Origin: Sipunculus nudus | Lineage: Eukaryota > Annelida > Sipuncula > Golfingiida > Sipunculidae | DNA length: 64,000 nt | Reading direction: 5' to 3' | Assembly: GCA_026874595.1 (NCBI GenBank) | Contig: CM049316.1 | Span: forward strand, 58,537,676-58,601,675 | Shown: piece after piece, positions 26,524-38,394 of the stretch | Numbering within the stretch: position 1 is the first letter of the stretch | Layout: each line of letters opens with the position of its first letter | The notes under the pieces: model-generated | What the model was told of the DNA's origin: nothing | Seen by the model: the letters and a program-made list of their open reading frames with translations, nothing else | The model's database searches: none | Position numbers and translations under genes: made by a program

Positions 26524-27930
26524 TATATATATAATTACTTTATAAGTATTGCATGCTGTAAAAATGCTTTTAAAATGAGTTAATGCCATTTAATTTTGCT
26601 TTTTTCATACTGTTTTCAGACAATTATACTTTTTTTTGTAAGATGTTATATACTGTTTTTCAATTATATCCTGACTGGCAGCACTGGAAATGTCAGAAAC
26701 TAAATCAAGTGAAATATTTTTGTTAAATTGAGTTTCAAGCCACATAACTCAAATAGGAGTTCCTGTGAAGTTGTGCATATAGCGCGTACATAAAGTGTTT
26801 TACTTCTGAACATGTGTTTCCATGTGCGCGTATACGCGTATATGCGTGAAAAATCGCTCATAAGAATTGTAACTGTGGTGTTTCCATGTGTCCGTCATCG
26901 TATATGCGTATGTGTGTATATGCCTGTCATTTTAAAACAGGAAATTTCCATAATTGTGTAAAAATGTCCGTATATTTATTGCTTTTCAACACCGTTACCT
27001 ATATTTCTCCTAAAGTATTTATGCTTTTCATAGTTTTGGAATAATTTTTCAACACCATTATTCATCAACACCGTTACTTTTCACTTTTAACGGTGATTGA
27101 ATGTTAATGAAGGGTGTTGAAACAAAAAGGTGACAGTATCGATGTAAGATCTTAATTCTTCAAACTGGCATTGTTATTCTGGAATTTCATAGATTTTATA
27201 ATAATCATTGTGTCATGTATTTTTAAATATTAAACTTTAAAATATTATAAAAGAAGTCTGTTTGCTTTAAGTAATAATTTTGCAAATGATTTCATTTATT
27301 GTAATTCAGCACCGTTTTCTTCTTCAACAACGTTATATTTTGAAAATAGACATAATTTCAAGAAAAAAAGTCAGTTGAAACATATTAGAATAAGCTTTTA
27401 TCTCACGTATTTTTTATTTACCGAGGTAGATTGCTATTTTTTCCTTCTGTTTGTTGCATTATACCTCCTGTGGGTTGTAGTTGTATCGTGTTAGGATTTA
27501 AACGTAACACATAAAATTAAAAATATGCATTTTACTGGGTTAAAATATATTTTTATGATAAAATTCATTGTACAGGTGAACCTTTCTTATTTTTTCTAAA
27601 TTATGTTGGACCGTGAAATCGGCATGAAAATATCCAACGCAATCTTTCATAATAATTTCGAAGCACTACTTGGAAAGTCTATAACGGTAATGAAATTGAT
27701 GATACTCATAGGGCATCAAATTAGCCAAAACTATAACTTTTCATGAAATAAAGTGCTCCGCTGAAATTATATTCATATAGTTTACATCTTTATTTCCATG
27801 TGAGACTCTATTAAATAAATAATAGGATAAGTTATTTATCAGGAGTTGTACCTGCTGAAACTTTTTTTTGTAGAATGACCCGCATACGCATATACACCGC
27901 AGATGGAAACACAAGTCCATGTTTTTTTAT

Positions 27931-27963
<33 letters not shown>

Positions 27964-29255
27964 ATTTTATTTTTTGCTGAAAAAAAAAAACATGGCCGGC
28001 CGAGGCACAGATTTATTGAAATATTGCTGAAATATTGCTTATATGAACGGCAAAATATCCATAAAATTTAAAAAGTGGGGTTAACAACTTTTATTCCTTC
28101 CCCCCCCCCGCCCGGAATCATTATTTTTTTTCCTTCTGTCATATTATCCCCCCCCCCCCGAATCCACCATAAGATAATCCTTATGCAATAACTAACAATT
28201 ACTAAGACTACTTGTGTAAGCGAAATCCAGTTTTTACTGAAAGTTTGTTTATATGTTATTTATTGTTACACGTACTGGGTTGCACACACATTATTTCTGT
28301 CTCTTTTCTTTCTGTATGTTCTCATTTTGCCATGTAACTTTTGCTTTGCTTGTATTGTAATACTGTCATAATATCTGATCAAACATCTTTTCTTTTTATC
28401 CTTCAATGCTGGAAAAAAAGTTACGGGGAAACGTCACCACACCATGTAATATTTCACTTTAATAGTTTAATTAGGGAAATCTGTACATTTCCTTTGCGCA
28501 TTTTAAGAAATAGTAGTACGAGAAATTTTCTTGGAAGTGAATAACTATTGTTTTTACCATGATAAACGTCAGTTTTGCCTTTTATGGTGACGTATGCGTT
28601 GTAACCAGTGAATTATTTGAAGAAAAAGGGTCCCCAAAAAGGCCCGAAAACAGGAATCTTTTCGGCAAATAATATTAAATTAACTTGAACAGAATTAGTG
28701 CCCTTTTCATTCTCATTTAAAATATCTCTGAACCACTGAGCTATAGCTACAGGTGAATGTCTTTTGTCCGAAAATCTCGGGGGACAGTTTTTTTTTTATT
28801 AACAATCGTTAAGACAATCGATTCACTATGATTGCCAGCCGCAGTTGAGACGGAGATTGAGAAACATGAATTAATGAACCTAGTTCAAAATAAAAATTAG
28901 CAACAGGATTTTTGTTAGGTATTCAATCAATTTGATGAATTTATCATGTAATATATATATAATATATATTGAACTTATTACTGATTGGCGCTTGAAAATC
29001 AGAATTCATTTCATTGTAGAATATGTATTCATTGTCTGGATTTCGGAAAAAACGATGGATACAGTATCCTGCTCTTGAAAAGCCCGACGTGCTTTGCTAA
29101 TTATATAGTCTGGACGATGTTTTTTTTTTCTTGTGCGCAGTGTCGGTAGACATTTTTCCATCTTCTTTTCCGAATTTGCCCTCGATTCAGCCTCTGCTCA
29201 CCTGCTTTCTGCTTCTGGACATTAGGGTAAAAAGATACATTTATATATATATATG

Positions 29256-29296
<41 letters not shown>

Positions 29297-29433
29297 TGAA
29301 ACCTCGTTGTGTCGAACTCACTTAAGTCGAATACCCCGCTTATGTCGAAGTGACAGACTCAATATTCCAGACAACTCTAGTTAAATTATTACCAAGTAAA
29401 ACCCGCTTGTGTCGAACCTCGGATGTGTCGAAG

Positions 29434-29481
<48 letters not shown>

Positions 29482-29933
29482 CAACCAGACCGAGGCAAAT
29501 CTTGTTATATTGAAGCATTTTATATCGAAGCATTGGATCAAAATCAGACACACGTTTCATATAAATTAACCAGCAAACACTGGTTCTGTTTCAATATTGC
29601 AGTCTAATATCTGGTTTCCCCATTTTCTCATCTTTATTGGTGTTCAATATATATTATAAACTTTATAATTAGAACATGCGTTACCTGTTGACATATATTT
29701 ATTGTCCTTTACAGAAAATGAAAGGAAAGAAAGGAGATAAAGAAATCATTGTCCGTGGATGTGGAACTCTCGCCTCTAGGTATGTAAGCTGTACTGAGGC
29801 TTCACCACAAAGCAAAGACGTGGATTTTCACATCAAGTGTTGCAATGACAACAAATGCAATGGCGGCGCTGCACTCGTGGCAACAAAGATTGCACTTATC
29901 GCCTTCCTAATCGCAATGATTTTCAGCACCTAA
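21570..29933 (+). CDS. Ly6/uPAR (LU) domain GPI-anchored protein, three exons
   Basis: Spliced gene: coding exons 21570-21624, 25927-26078 and 29715-29933 join in frame to 141 residues. Residues 1-19 are a signal peptide (MAHTVVTVLLTAVVCAAMC). The mature part has exactly ten cysteines (25, 28, 49, 64, 68, 85, 95, 111, 112, 117) with the three-finger hallmarks CYYC at the start and CCNDNKCN at the end. The last 20 residues are hydrophobic after a small-residue stretch (NGGAA), fitting a GPI-anchor signal. The middle (CGDPFD, DCSTGCYK, RGCG) resembles the quiver/sleepless branch of invertebrate LU proteins, which modulate ion channels and receptors at the cell surface; that assignment is inference. 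Introns are 4302 and 3636 bp, both GT-AG, phases 1 and 0. It is the only intact gene I recognise here and has no visible functional tie to the TLRs. Confidence 0.88.
23150..23270 (+). mobile_element. tRNA-derived SINE, family B, copy 1
   Basis: Pol III-like boxes: A-like TTAGCGAAGCGGTAGAAC and B box GGTTCGAACCC, with TCTGACTTGTGTG between. The same layout recurs at 45346-45570. Lies in LU intron 1, right after a (TA)n tract (23062-23129). Not a functional tRNA: no acceptor-stem pairing seen. Confidence 0.6.
23711..24122 (-). mobile_element. tRNA-derived SINE, family A, copy 1
   Basis: On the minus strand: tRNA-like head GGTCAGAGGTAGAGCAC with B box GAGTTCAAATC, body, then tail AAAAAATGGAAGCGGTTACC. 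About 410 bp and the most complete copy. Shares head and tail with 24998-25303 and 61152-61495. Lies in LU intron 1. Confidence 0.75.
24343..24400. repeat. ACAAGTGACCC..GGTCATGACGCTC repeat end, copy 1
   Basis: Start-like end of the element family seen at 41683 and 61905 (ACAAGTGACCCAGAGGTCAT, then GACGCTCA). Only the end is recognised here, in LU intron 1. Confidence 0.5.
24998..25303 (+). mobile_element. tRNA-derived SINE, family A, copy 2
   Basis: Head TTTGGTCAAGGGGGTATAAT, B box GCGTTCAAATCTCAG, body CGAGTGCGTCTTTGAGAG, tail CGAAATGGAACTCAGCAGAT and AAAAAATGGAGGCTGTTACC. Opposite orientation to the copy at 23711-24122 in the same intron; the A box is decayed. Confidence 0.75.
25927..26078 (+). 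CDS. LU gene coding exon 2
   Basis: Acceptor TTGATTTTGCAG at 25926, donor GTAGGT at 26079. It encodes QAVKRCYYCSNN through DCSTGCY with five cysteines of the LU fold and is acidic in the middle (DPFDADADVDAVD). Phase 1 in, phase 0 out. Confidence 0.88.
26813..27913. mobile_element. Non-autonomous TIR element, TGTGTTTCCATGTGCGCG family
   Basis: Left end TGTGTTTCCATGTGCGCG then TATACGCGTATATGCG (26813-26846). The right end is the inverse, TGTGTTTCCATCTGCGGTG then TATATGCGTATGCG (27880-27913). A third, internal copy of the motif lies at 26875-26925. About 1.1 kb, no transposase frame, within LU intron 2. Superfamily unknown. Confidence 0.6.
27921..27985. repeat. TTTTA/TTTAT simple repeat
   Basis: Runs of TTTAT and TTTTA directly right of the TIR element. 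Confidence 0.8.
29294..29430. mobile_element. Mini-pogo-like element, decayed
   Basis: Begins TA-CAGTGAAACCTCGTTGTGTCG at 29292. Repeats of GTGTCGAA and AAGTCGAA follow, and CTTGTGTCGAACCTCGGATG lies near the right side. The right terminus is lost in a (TA)n tract (29435-29480). Similar AATCTTGTTATATTGAAGC text follows at 29490-29535. Confidence 0.5.
29715..29933 (+). CDS. LU gene coding exon 3
   Basis: Acceptor TTGTCCTTTACAG at 29714, then KMKGKKGDKEIIVRGCG, the CCNDNKCN motif and a hydrophobic tail ending IFST-stop. The open frame extends upstream to an ATG at 29676, but that part lies in the intron before the acceptor. Confidence 0.88.
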   Translation, partial: KMKGKKGDKEIIVRGCGTLASRYVSCTEASPQSKDVDFHIKCCNDNKCNGGAALVATKIALIAFLIAMIFST

Positions 29934-30149
29934 ATTAGTTTCATTTTGTTAGATTATAGAGCTTGTATAAATTAGACACCCGGTCACACGCAACCAATGA
30001 AACTGAGTAGACTGTAGATAAGGTATAGTTTGTTCCACTAAGGGTGCCCATTGAAATGTAATTTTTTTTAAATTCCAAGATCATTTCCTCAAAGAAGAAG
30101 GAATGAGGCATATCTTGTAAACTTTTTTAGAAAATGAATTAAAAATTCA

Positions 30150-30155
30150 AATAAA
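30150..30155 (+). promoter_or_regulatory. Polyadenylation signal of the LU gene
   Basis: AATAAA 217 nt after the stop codon, followed within 30 nt by a T-rich run. First good hexamer downstream; an alternative lies near 30223. Confidence 0.5.
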
Positions 30156-30232
30156 GTTCAACTCCTCTATTTTTTTTTTAAAATATCATTACAAGATTGT
30201 TTGTTAGATTTTGCGGTTCGGATAATAAAGTA

Positions 30233-30334
30233 CAGTAAACCCTCGCCTTGCGACCTCCCCACAGTTGCCACCACCCAAAAATTATGACCACTATGGTCAA
30301 TTCCCAAGGTGGTTGTAATGGTTGGATTCCACTG
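30233..30334. mobile_element. Mini-pogo-like MITE, 102 bp
   Basis: CAGTAAACCCTCGCCTTGCG at the left, TTGGATTCCACTG at the right, TA on both sides (30231-30232, 30335-30336), with internal GACCACTATGGTCA. Lies just past the LU gene's polyadenylation signals. Confidence 0.6.
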
Positions 30335-30339
30335 TAATC

Positions 30340-32650
30340 CAGATAATCGGCTTGCACTGTTACTGCTTCAGGGCACCTGCTTCTACGATTCTTGAGAATT
30401 TGATAGCTGTCAAATATTTTTATAACACTCCCACCTCAGGGTGATTAATTATGCAACGCATCGAGAGCTTATGTGATATACCGCTACATGAGCTTCTATA
30501 GTTTTGTAACTTTATCTTTGCGGTCTCTAATGTATTCAGGTCCACCACTATGCACTTCTTATCGGTGCTTCAACTGACATGTTTTAGCTATGGGAAGTCG
30601 ATGATTCTGAGTAAACATTTCATTGGAATAAACACTAGAGTATATTTAATCATTTATCAGGATATCTGGCAACCTCTTAGGCTGAACAGTCATACTTGAA
30701 GTCAGATAAACAGACATAATATATTAGAGAGGTGATCAATAAGTTTTTGGTTGTTACATAGGGGATTATGTGGACATATTTCAAACCTGTCAGCTCACAT
30801 CGGTCGGAGTAGTATTTGTCCTGTATCAATGCTCTGACGATGGTAAATGGCAAGGCCTCGTGTAGCAGACAGTGGATAAGTGCCATGGTTTTTATAACAA
30901 ATGTAACACGACCACTTCGTTACTGACATTAAAAATTATACTGGCTTATTTTATTATATCATCTTTATTTTACGGTATTATCATTAGTATTAAAGTGTAC
31001 TCAAATATTAAAGATATGCTGCTCATCAACATAATATAGCATATTCTAAAGGTATATGTTGTCAGAAAAGTATCTACGTACACCCAATTATAGTAGTTGT
31101 GAATGAGTGAATAGAGGAGGGCCGCTATCCGCTCTGTGTTTGTTGATATATATCCTTATGGTCTCTTTAATATTCTTTAGCTGCATGTCAGATAAAGTAT
31201 ATTATATGAATATTTTATGTATTTTTTGCTTGAAAATGTGAATATTTATTTTCATTTTATTTTCATTTTCTAAGTTTTTCTTTTATCGCTCAATAAAATG
31301 TGTCTCTTTGTCTCATTGTTGTTAACGTCTTGCGTATATTTAAGTCTTTAGTTCAGGTAAGATGTATACCCTATGCAACTGTTACCGAAGATGTTTCACA
31401 GGCAACCATTATAACAGAGAACAGTTATTTCAATCTCATCTACAGCGGCGCTGGCAAACTGCCATACGTAATTCCTTAATAAAAAGGCCAGCTATATATT
31501 CCAGACCCAGCTCCGGTCCGGCCAGCACATTAAATATCAAGGGCACATGAGGCGTGGAGAGTGTGTGTGTGGGGGTGGGGGGGAATACAGCTATATATAC
31601 ACGTTTTTTAACTGGCGTTTTTACTTACTGAGGGTACGAGAGTGGAGTCGTGATGTGCAGAACTCAGTGTAGTCCATAGACCGTTTGGAATGTTTATATA
31701 TTTTATAATTACAAGCGAAACATATAATGTAACTAGATAAATACAGCTATATATAGTCCATGCTAATACTAATTAGATCATATATATTTGAAGGTTAAAA
31801 TGCAATCAAGTTTTTTGTTCCATTTGTTTTGAATAGATGAGTGGAGTTTTTTTTATCGCGGCCTTTGCCATTACTTTCACCAGTGAAATATCCTTTGGTA
31901 TTTTTGTTATATCTTTTATAAGGAATATCACGTGGTTTCTCATTAATAACCAGAATAAACGAATATCCTTATGATATATGCAATATAGGATACTGTCATA
32001 AAATGTCTGTTTTGAAAATGCTAGGCCCGTGTGTGATAATAGCCAGCACATGCAACACAATATTGGCAACAGTGTTATGAGCCAGTCAGTGCCTGGCACA
32101 TTATATGAAGCGCGGGAGTTGCTCGCTCATTATTTCTCCCAGCAATCCGGCTTAATATATGTTAACAGCTGGTGGACCTATGTAGTGTGAACTGCCATTA
32201 ACTAACTTCAAAGTCAAATTGATCTGTATTTGACATGCAGGGGCTTTTATCTTGGATACAACCAAAATGTGGTACGCAGGGCTTAAACATACTATTTACG
32301 ACCCTATTCTATGAAACAGGTGCACCGTGCAATGGTTAAAACTTTAAACATGGTTCTTCTTTAATATCATATTAACAGTAGGGCCGGTTTCAACGCCCTT
32401 ACCCCGCCAGCCGAAGCTGTGTATTTTTAATCATCATCATTAACGTCAAACCTTGAATGACTTATCTGCCTCATAATAGTGGAAATTAGACATAACAATT
32501 ATTCGTGCTAAATTGACCCAAGAACAATACACCAATTTATAACAGTATTTTGTACAACCATTTCAATAAATTTTCATTGTATATTTTAGAGAAGGAATAC
32601 CTGCCGGCACATGTAACTGTAAAGTGTTCCGGCATTAATAAAAATTAAAA
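30340..32650. other. No feature recognised
   Basis: AT-rich sequence after the LU gene, with (GT)n/poly-G at 31560-31585. Short open frames only; none with family features. Confidence 0.4.
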
Positions 32651-32691
32651 AATAAGTAATCCCGCTCTTAACTTTGTCGATACAGGCTACC

Positions 32692-32771
32692 TTGCCACCA
32701 ATCACTCCACAGATGGGTTTTCGCCGGTCGCTGTCATCGGAGTACTTTCGTGTGACCTCCCCCCAAGACAT
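32692..32771 (-). CDS. Possible first coding exon, unknown gene
   Basis: On the minus strand, ATG then MSWGEVTRKYSDDSDRRK, ending in IGGK before a GT (AAG|GTAGCC) at about 32691. Upstream is a pyrimidine tract with AAG (CTTCTTTTAAG) about 25 nt before the ATG. Composition is GC-richer than the surroundings. No family recognised and no partner exon found within the window, so it may be chance. Confidence 0.2.
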
Positions 32772-32779
32772 ATTGATAT

Positions 32780-34635
32780 GTCCCTTTTTAATCTGTCTTA
32801 AAAGAAGACAACCATTTGAACGATTTTTCAGATAGATGGTGTTCGCATAAACGACGCTCTACTGTAAAATTAAGCATTATCTCTTCTTTTCCTAACGGTA
32901 GTGTTATTCTATGATGTTATATACTATAATATATGTAATATATTTCGGGTATTTGACACCGGAGCGAAAATGTTTCGGTGAACTAAAGAGTATATTTTTA
33001 TGCTCATGAAAATATGTTAATGATTGATGTAGTTCACCGGACGTGATGCTTTAAGGCAGCGACCCATCGTTATGCCTCGTCTTTTGTATGTTTAAAATTA
33101 ACCATTGCCAATCAGATTTAAAAAATGAATCCTTTGTACTTCGTGAACGCTGCATACACGTACAAAAAGGGTTTCGGACATCAGAGAGGATATTTTGCGA
33201 TATAACATGATAAAACTGACTCATGGAGGTATAATATAAGTACATCAAGGCACAGGGAACACGTGTTCTCTGGCTAGAACCCAGTTCTAGCAGACCAAAC
33301 ATGTAAAATGACATGGTTCTTAACATTCCTAACATTAATTCAGGTATTATTTGTTTGTGAAAAATCTCGGAAATAAAGTGAAAAGCCTCTGTTTAAGACA
33401 TATCTTACAACAGGAAATTGTGGAGCACTTTGGTCCTGTTGATATTTGAGCATCTGTAGTTTCATAAGGTTTGCGGACTCTGCCGAATATAGACATAATT
33501 ACCACTGTAAATTCATGTTTGGACTGTATTTATATCTAATTAAAGTTGTATTGGTTCAATGGATGAAAAAACATTGAGTTGAAAATATCATTTCAGTTGT
33601 TGTTCATAAAAGGTGACTGTAATGATTGTAGCCAAGTAATCGTGTCAACAGGAAAAAATAAATATTTAAACCAGTCTTAGTGGTAACTTTCTGGAGGCAC
33701 GTGTCAGGCAAACTTCTGAGGTGACCCAAAAATCAAAACCTATACATCTGCTTAACATTGTCCATAAACCTGTGAAATATGTTTATAATAGGTATAACCA
33801 TCCCTAGGATAGTTGTTAACTTTGTATACCTTCACCTCAAACTCTGCTGATTAAAACAGTTTAAAGTCTGAGAAAACCTTATTTTGCAGAATATTCAAAT
33901 GAAATTACTTATTTTTAAAAGTATATGGAAATAGAAAATACCACTTTGACTCAGAGAAAGATCATCACAATTGGCACCATCTTGGGGTAACCATATAGGT
34001 AACCAGTCATATGATCAATATACAAGTAACATATACGGCTATAATAAGTACAGTAGTTCCTAACAAATTAGGTGAAATATCACAAAAGGATATGAAATAA
34101 CTGATATAATATAATTCTTATTGGTATTATATGCCACTTTGAAAAAAACTCAGTTAATAGTCATTTTTCTAAACGTACTTTGCTGTGAGATATGATTCTC
34201 CGTAATGTGAAAGTTAAAGTTTATTCAGGATTCAGAAATAAGCACAAAAATAGCATTTCAACACGAGGGCAGGCCACCACATAAGGCGCCATCTGCAGGC
34301 AAGACCCACAGCAGTCTCATGATCAAAATGTCTTCCGAATTCGGCAATGATATATCAGTAGAAGAAATAAGTAGTATATTTTGCGAACATGTGAAATGAT
34401 AAAATAGAGTAATCAGCAAAGAACTCCCGTTGAAATACAATTAAAGAAATTCGTTAAACTTAATATTCATTAAAATTGCCTTGCACGGAGTAATCCATGA
34501 GTATGATCTGAAGATTGACTGTTCTTATTTACATATTTTAATGAAGACGACCATTTTGATTGCGGATTGTGGGTCAACAAAGTTTACGCCAACCGCAAGG
34601 TAGATGCACCAATCTTGAAAACAGATAAAAAAAAA
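32780..34635. other. No feature recognised
   Basis: No gene or named repeat. Open frames under 100 codons lack support. Confidence 0.4.
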
Positions 34636-34639
34636 CAAG

Positions 34640-34830
34640 TAACTGGAAGTGGTTGGTTGCATAAATGTAGAATTTGAAAGGACACTTGTTGCAAAACACC
34701 GTTTGCAAAACTCGGTTTGTCTGACTTGTCACCAGATATCCTTGTTGAATGTGTGTGGATAATTTTGATGGCCCCCACATGGTATAAACAGGTGGATAAA
34801 AACAAAAAGAACAGCCTGTGTACCATGTGA
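34640..34830. repeat. Dispersed repeat R1, copy 2
   Basis: Diverged same-orientation relative of 13440-13630 (CACCAGATATCCTTGTTGAA, AACAGCCTGTGTACC). Function and family unknown. Confidence 0.6.
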
Positions 34831-35214
34831 ACTACATTGTCTGGCCAGTTATTATACAAGGGTCAAGAGATTATCTTTAATACATAGACTCGGGATATCA
34901 GTATAGTCCCCTTTAAAACCCCCGCTTGAGATAGAATCGTCTACAAATGCCAAGAAAAACACTGTGCAAGGGTTGCTTCATTCACTGTTTACATCACCAT
35001 ATCCCTTTGCATCACCAATCTGGCTTCATAAAGCCGATTCGCTGTATGTGTAAATAGTTATATACCCATGGAGATCAGGCTACGAGTGCCGGATTTACAT
35101 CTAGGCTGATTTACATCTAGGCCCAGGACTTCACATTGTATGGGGGGGGGGCCTCGGCTTCCTGCTAACATCATCTGCCTTCCCATTCCTTGATTTCATT
35201 TGTAACGACAAAAA

Positions 35215-35560
35215 CGATGACCAAAAACTAGAAATCTGCATTCTAAGGAATGCATTCCTGCGCCATGCAGGGGCCGTATCGTTAGATGCTCCCAGACCTG
35301 TGTTCGCATTCACTTATTCGGCCCATATTAAGGTTCATTCCTGCATTAGTGACTGTACATTTGTGAATATTCCTTGATGGTGTTCTTAAATCTTGATCAT
35401 ATACCTGACCGACACCAAAATCTATATGAAAGCCAAATTCTTCATTGGCCCATACCCGAATGCCCTGAAAATTTCATGTGATTCCGTTCAAGATTAAGGG
35501 AGCTATGTTGTGAACAAACACACACAGGAACGGTAATGAACGCATACCATCCTGGCGGAG
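35215..35560. repeat. Dispersed repeat R2, copy 2
   Basis: Relative of 18930-19290 with the same block order, ending in AACACACACAGGAACG and TGAACGCATACC. Confidence 0.7.
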
Positions 35561-36355
35561 GCAATAATGTTTAAGCAGGACATGTGAGCCAGCACACAGA
35601 TTTTGATAAAATTATTAATAAATTCGCATTGAGAAAAGCTAGCACTAACAAGAGGCTGTTACTGCCAGGAGAATGTGGAGAATGGGGCATAGCTATGACA
35701 ATCGTGTGACCGTCATAATTAATACCATACTTGTTACATTATTGAATTTATATAAAGTTTCTTTTTTATTAATGATATAATATCAGAAATGTCATACTTT
35801 CATTGTTTAGATAATGAAATCAATTAGGTTTTCTCGTGATCAGTTGGGGCCTCCCCGGTCACGTGGTCTAAATCTTTATCTTGTCTAATCCCATCCTACT
35901 CCAGGCTGCATTTCTTTTCGTGTAAAGTCAGTTGTGTGAAATCATCTGGGCTGTCGTAATAACCTTTGTTCTTCCTGAATCATATAAAAGCATGAGCGGG
36001 TTAGGGCGGGTTTACAATATACAGCTCTAGACATTTTTTTAGTATAAGACCGGACCTGGAGGCAGTCTTGAGTTAAGGTGGGTGTCCGTACAAAGACTGG
36101 TTTAATGACGTCTTGATTAACCTTCGATTGCCATATCCTAGCTCCAGACAGCTTCCGGGCTGTCTCGACATGAATAATGTTGCAAGTTTATTTAAGATTT
36201 TATTATAATATGTGAATAAATACGAGAATACGGAGCTTTCTGGAAATGATCAACTGACACACTGACATTACATTGTGTTTTTGCTACGTTAAGTATTACA
36301 GGTGCAAAGCGGGCTGCGTTCCAACCTGCCCGCGTGTCTTAATTACCAAACCAAA
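35561..36355. other. No feature recognised
   Basis: No repeat or gene assigned between repeat R2 and the orphan duplication piece. Confidence 0.4.
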
Positions 36356-36359
36356 TAGA

Positions 36360-37010
36360 CTTCCAAAGGTTAACCACAAGACTGCATGTGAATGGAGAAT
36401 GTGAAAGCTTTTCTTGAAAATAAAATGGCGTCCAATGACGGATGCACTGGTTATAGTGGTAGCGTCACCTGGCGGATATTGGAGACACTATTAGCAAAAC
36501 AAATCCTGCGATCTATATAAAATTTGATAATCAAAATAAATCTATATAATCTGTTTCACCTGGACATGAACATTGAAGTTTGGGTATATTTTCATGAATT
36601 GACAACTCAGTTCAACAAAGTAAGGACATTAACTACAGTGAAACCATACCAAACCTTGCAAATTATTTTAATGATGCAATAAATGGATATCTTTTTTTAT
36701 ACACTCAGCTGCATACATGAATGTAAACGCCATTGGTCATATGCTCAACTGCTGCTTGGCTTTTTAGAGTTATCAATGTTCTAAATTTATAAACTGTCAA
36801 CGTAAGACTGACAAACCAAAGCAAACACTATGTTACATGGTCACAAGATTAAGAAAAAAAAAAGAAGGTTGTAAAATATAAATGTTTTTTTTTTGTGGTG
36901 TGAAGTTTTCTGTTCAGTTGAAATTAGTTCACATTTCTTAGTCCTTTTAACCCCAAAGTGACAACATGTGTGATCGTATGTAAGTTTGAGGGAATCTTTA
37001 AAAAATCCAA
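36360..37010. repeat. Orphan piece of a TLR duplication unit
   Basis: This segment aligns with 45930-46440 (shared ATGGCGTCCAATRAC, TGCACTGGTTA/AGGCATTGGTTA, GTTGTAAAATRTWAATGTT, GACAACATGTGTGA versus CAACATGTGTGAC) and with 9050-9560. In units A and B this block lies at the far right end. Here it stands alone, directly left of unit B (37240), as expected for the tail of another tandem unit whose TLR-bearing part is missing. No TLR sequence is visible to its left. Confidence 0.7.
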
Positions 37011-37774
37011 TGAGAGAAAACACGTTTACTCAAGGGTTTTTCCTATCAAACGTTTTAACTAATTTTTAACTATGACCTTTATGCTTCAAGGCTGTGTACA
37101 TAAATTCAGGGCTTTCAAACTGGCCCTGGCAATATTTCTTCGGTTTATGGTTTTAAATTTATCGAGTAATAGTAATATATGAACATCGATTTGAAATACA
37201 TCTTATATATAAAATGTATATTAAACTTATATTTTGGAAAAATCAGATGGACTAGTTTTAAGACTACATATTAATAAATAGACTACAAATTGTTTGTAAA
37301 TAAACAATACAGGGAAATAAACCGGATATGTGGGTAATATTGTTGAAATATTATTTGGAGAAAATCAAGGAAAACTTGACAGTGCTAATGAGGGGGAGAT
37401 AATCTAAGGATATGATGACATTGTCCGATACCGTCACCATATAGGTTTTCTCTTTATAGTTCAGTATAATTTTTATTGCACTTAATGGACTCAATTATTG
37501 ACGTTAATTATTAAGTTAATTATATTTAACGATAAATCGATGCATGATTTGCTTTGTATTTCTCAAATATCAACCGTATTTTTGTACGTATTTGCTTCTG
37601 TTAGTTCAGAAAACGTGAATGTCTCATTATGTCTATAAATGCATTTTCTAACTCATTGAACTGTAGGTATAAGTGTAATGGATCATTTGACTGGATATAT
37701 TTGGACGTGGTTTTCTGACACATACAAATACTATAGAATCAAAACATCAAGCAATAATGTTTATTTATACAGTG

Positions 37775-37780
37775 TTTATT
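37775..37780 (-). promoter_or_regulatory. Candidate TLR copy 2 polyadenylation signal
   Basis: AATAAA on the minus strand, about 1 kb past the stop of the second TLR, in the block conserved with 540-660. Another AATAAA lies at 38721-38726, only 40 nt after the stop, and is not kept in copy 1. Confidence 0.3.
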
Positions 37781-38394
37781 CACAGTTACAAATAAGCATC
37801 AACGTATAGTCAATAATGATAAGCACAGATGAAGTTATAGTTCAGATAATGATATATTTTTGACCAAGTGTTTGTACATTACTGAGATATCTATACATAA
37901 ATACACAAAAATTAATAATTTTATCTACCACTTCTTATAAGGCACACTATATAGATATATATACATACATATATAATATATATACAAGGCACATAATATT
38001 TTAGTAGCAAAAGAGATATAAATTTATATTTAAAAAACATATTCAAACTTGCCATTATATATTATGTTTATATATTCAACGATATATCCCATTTACCTAT
38101 TATCTCACCTAAATTTCAATATCAATTTTGATCTTATGTGTCCAGTGTCATTTTACAATTTTCCTCTTTTCAAGCTATAATCAACAAATTACGATCATAA
38201 TTAATAAAAACTTTTCATTTCTTCATTATTTCCGGTATCATTTTCTACCCATTGCCTGTATACTCTAGTAGTATCTGTAACCGATTATTACAAAGACCAT
38301 AAATACAGAATATACAAGAACTCAAAAGAAATGTATCAAACTGATGTACACGTATTTTCTAACTGACAGAAATCGACCTGGGTTGACAACAATG

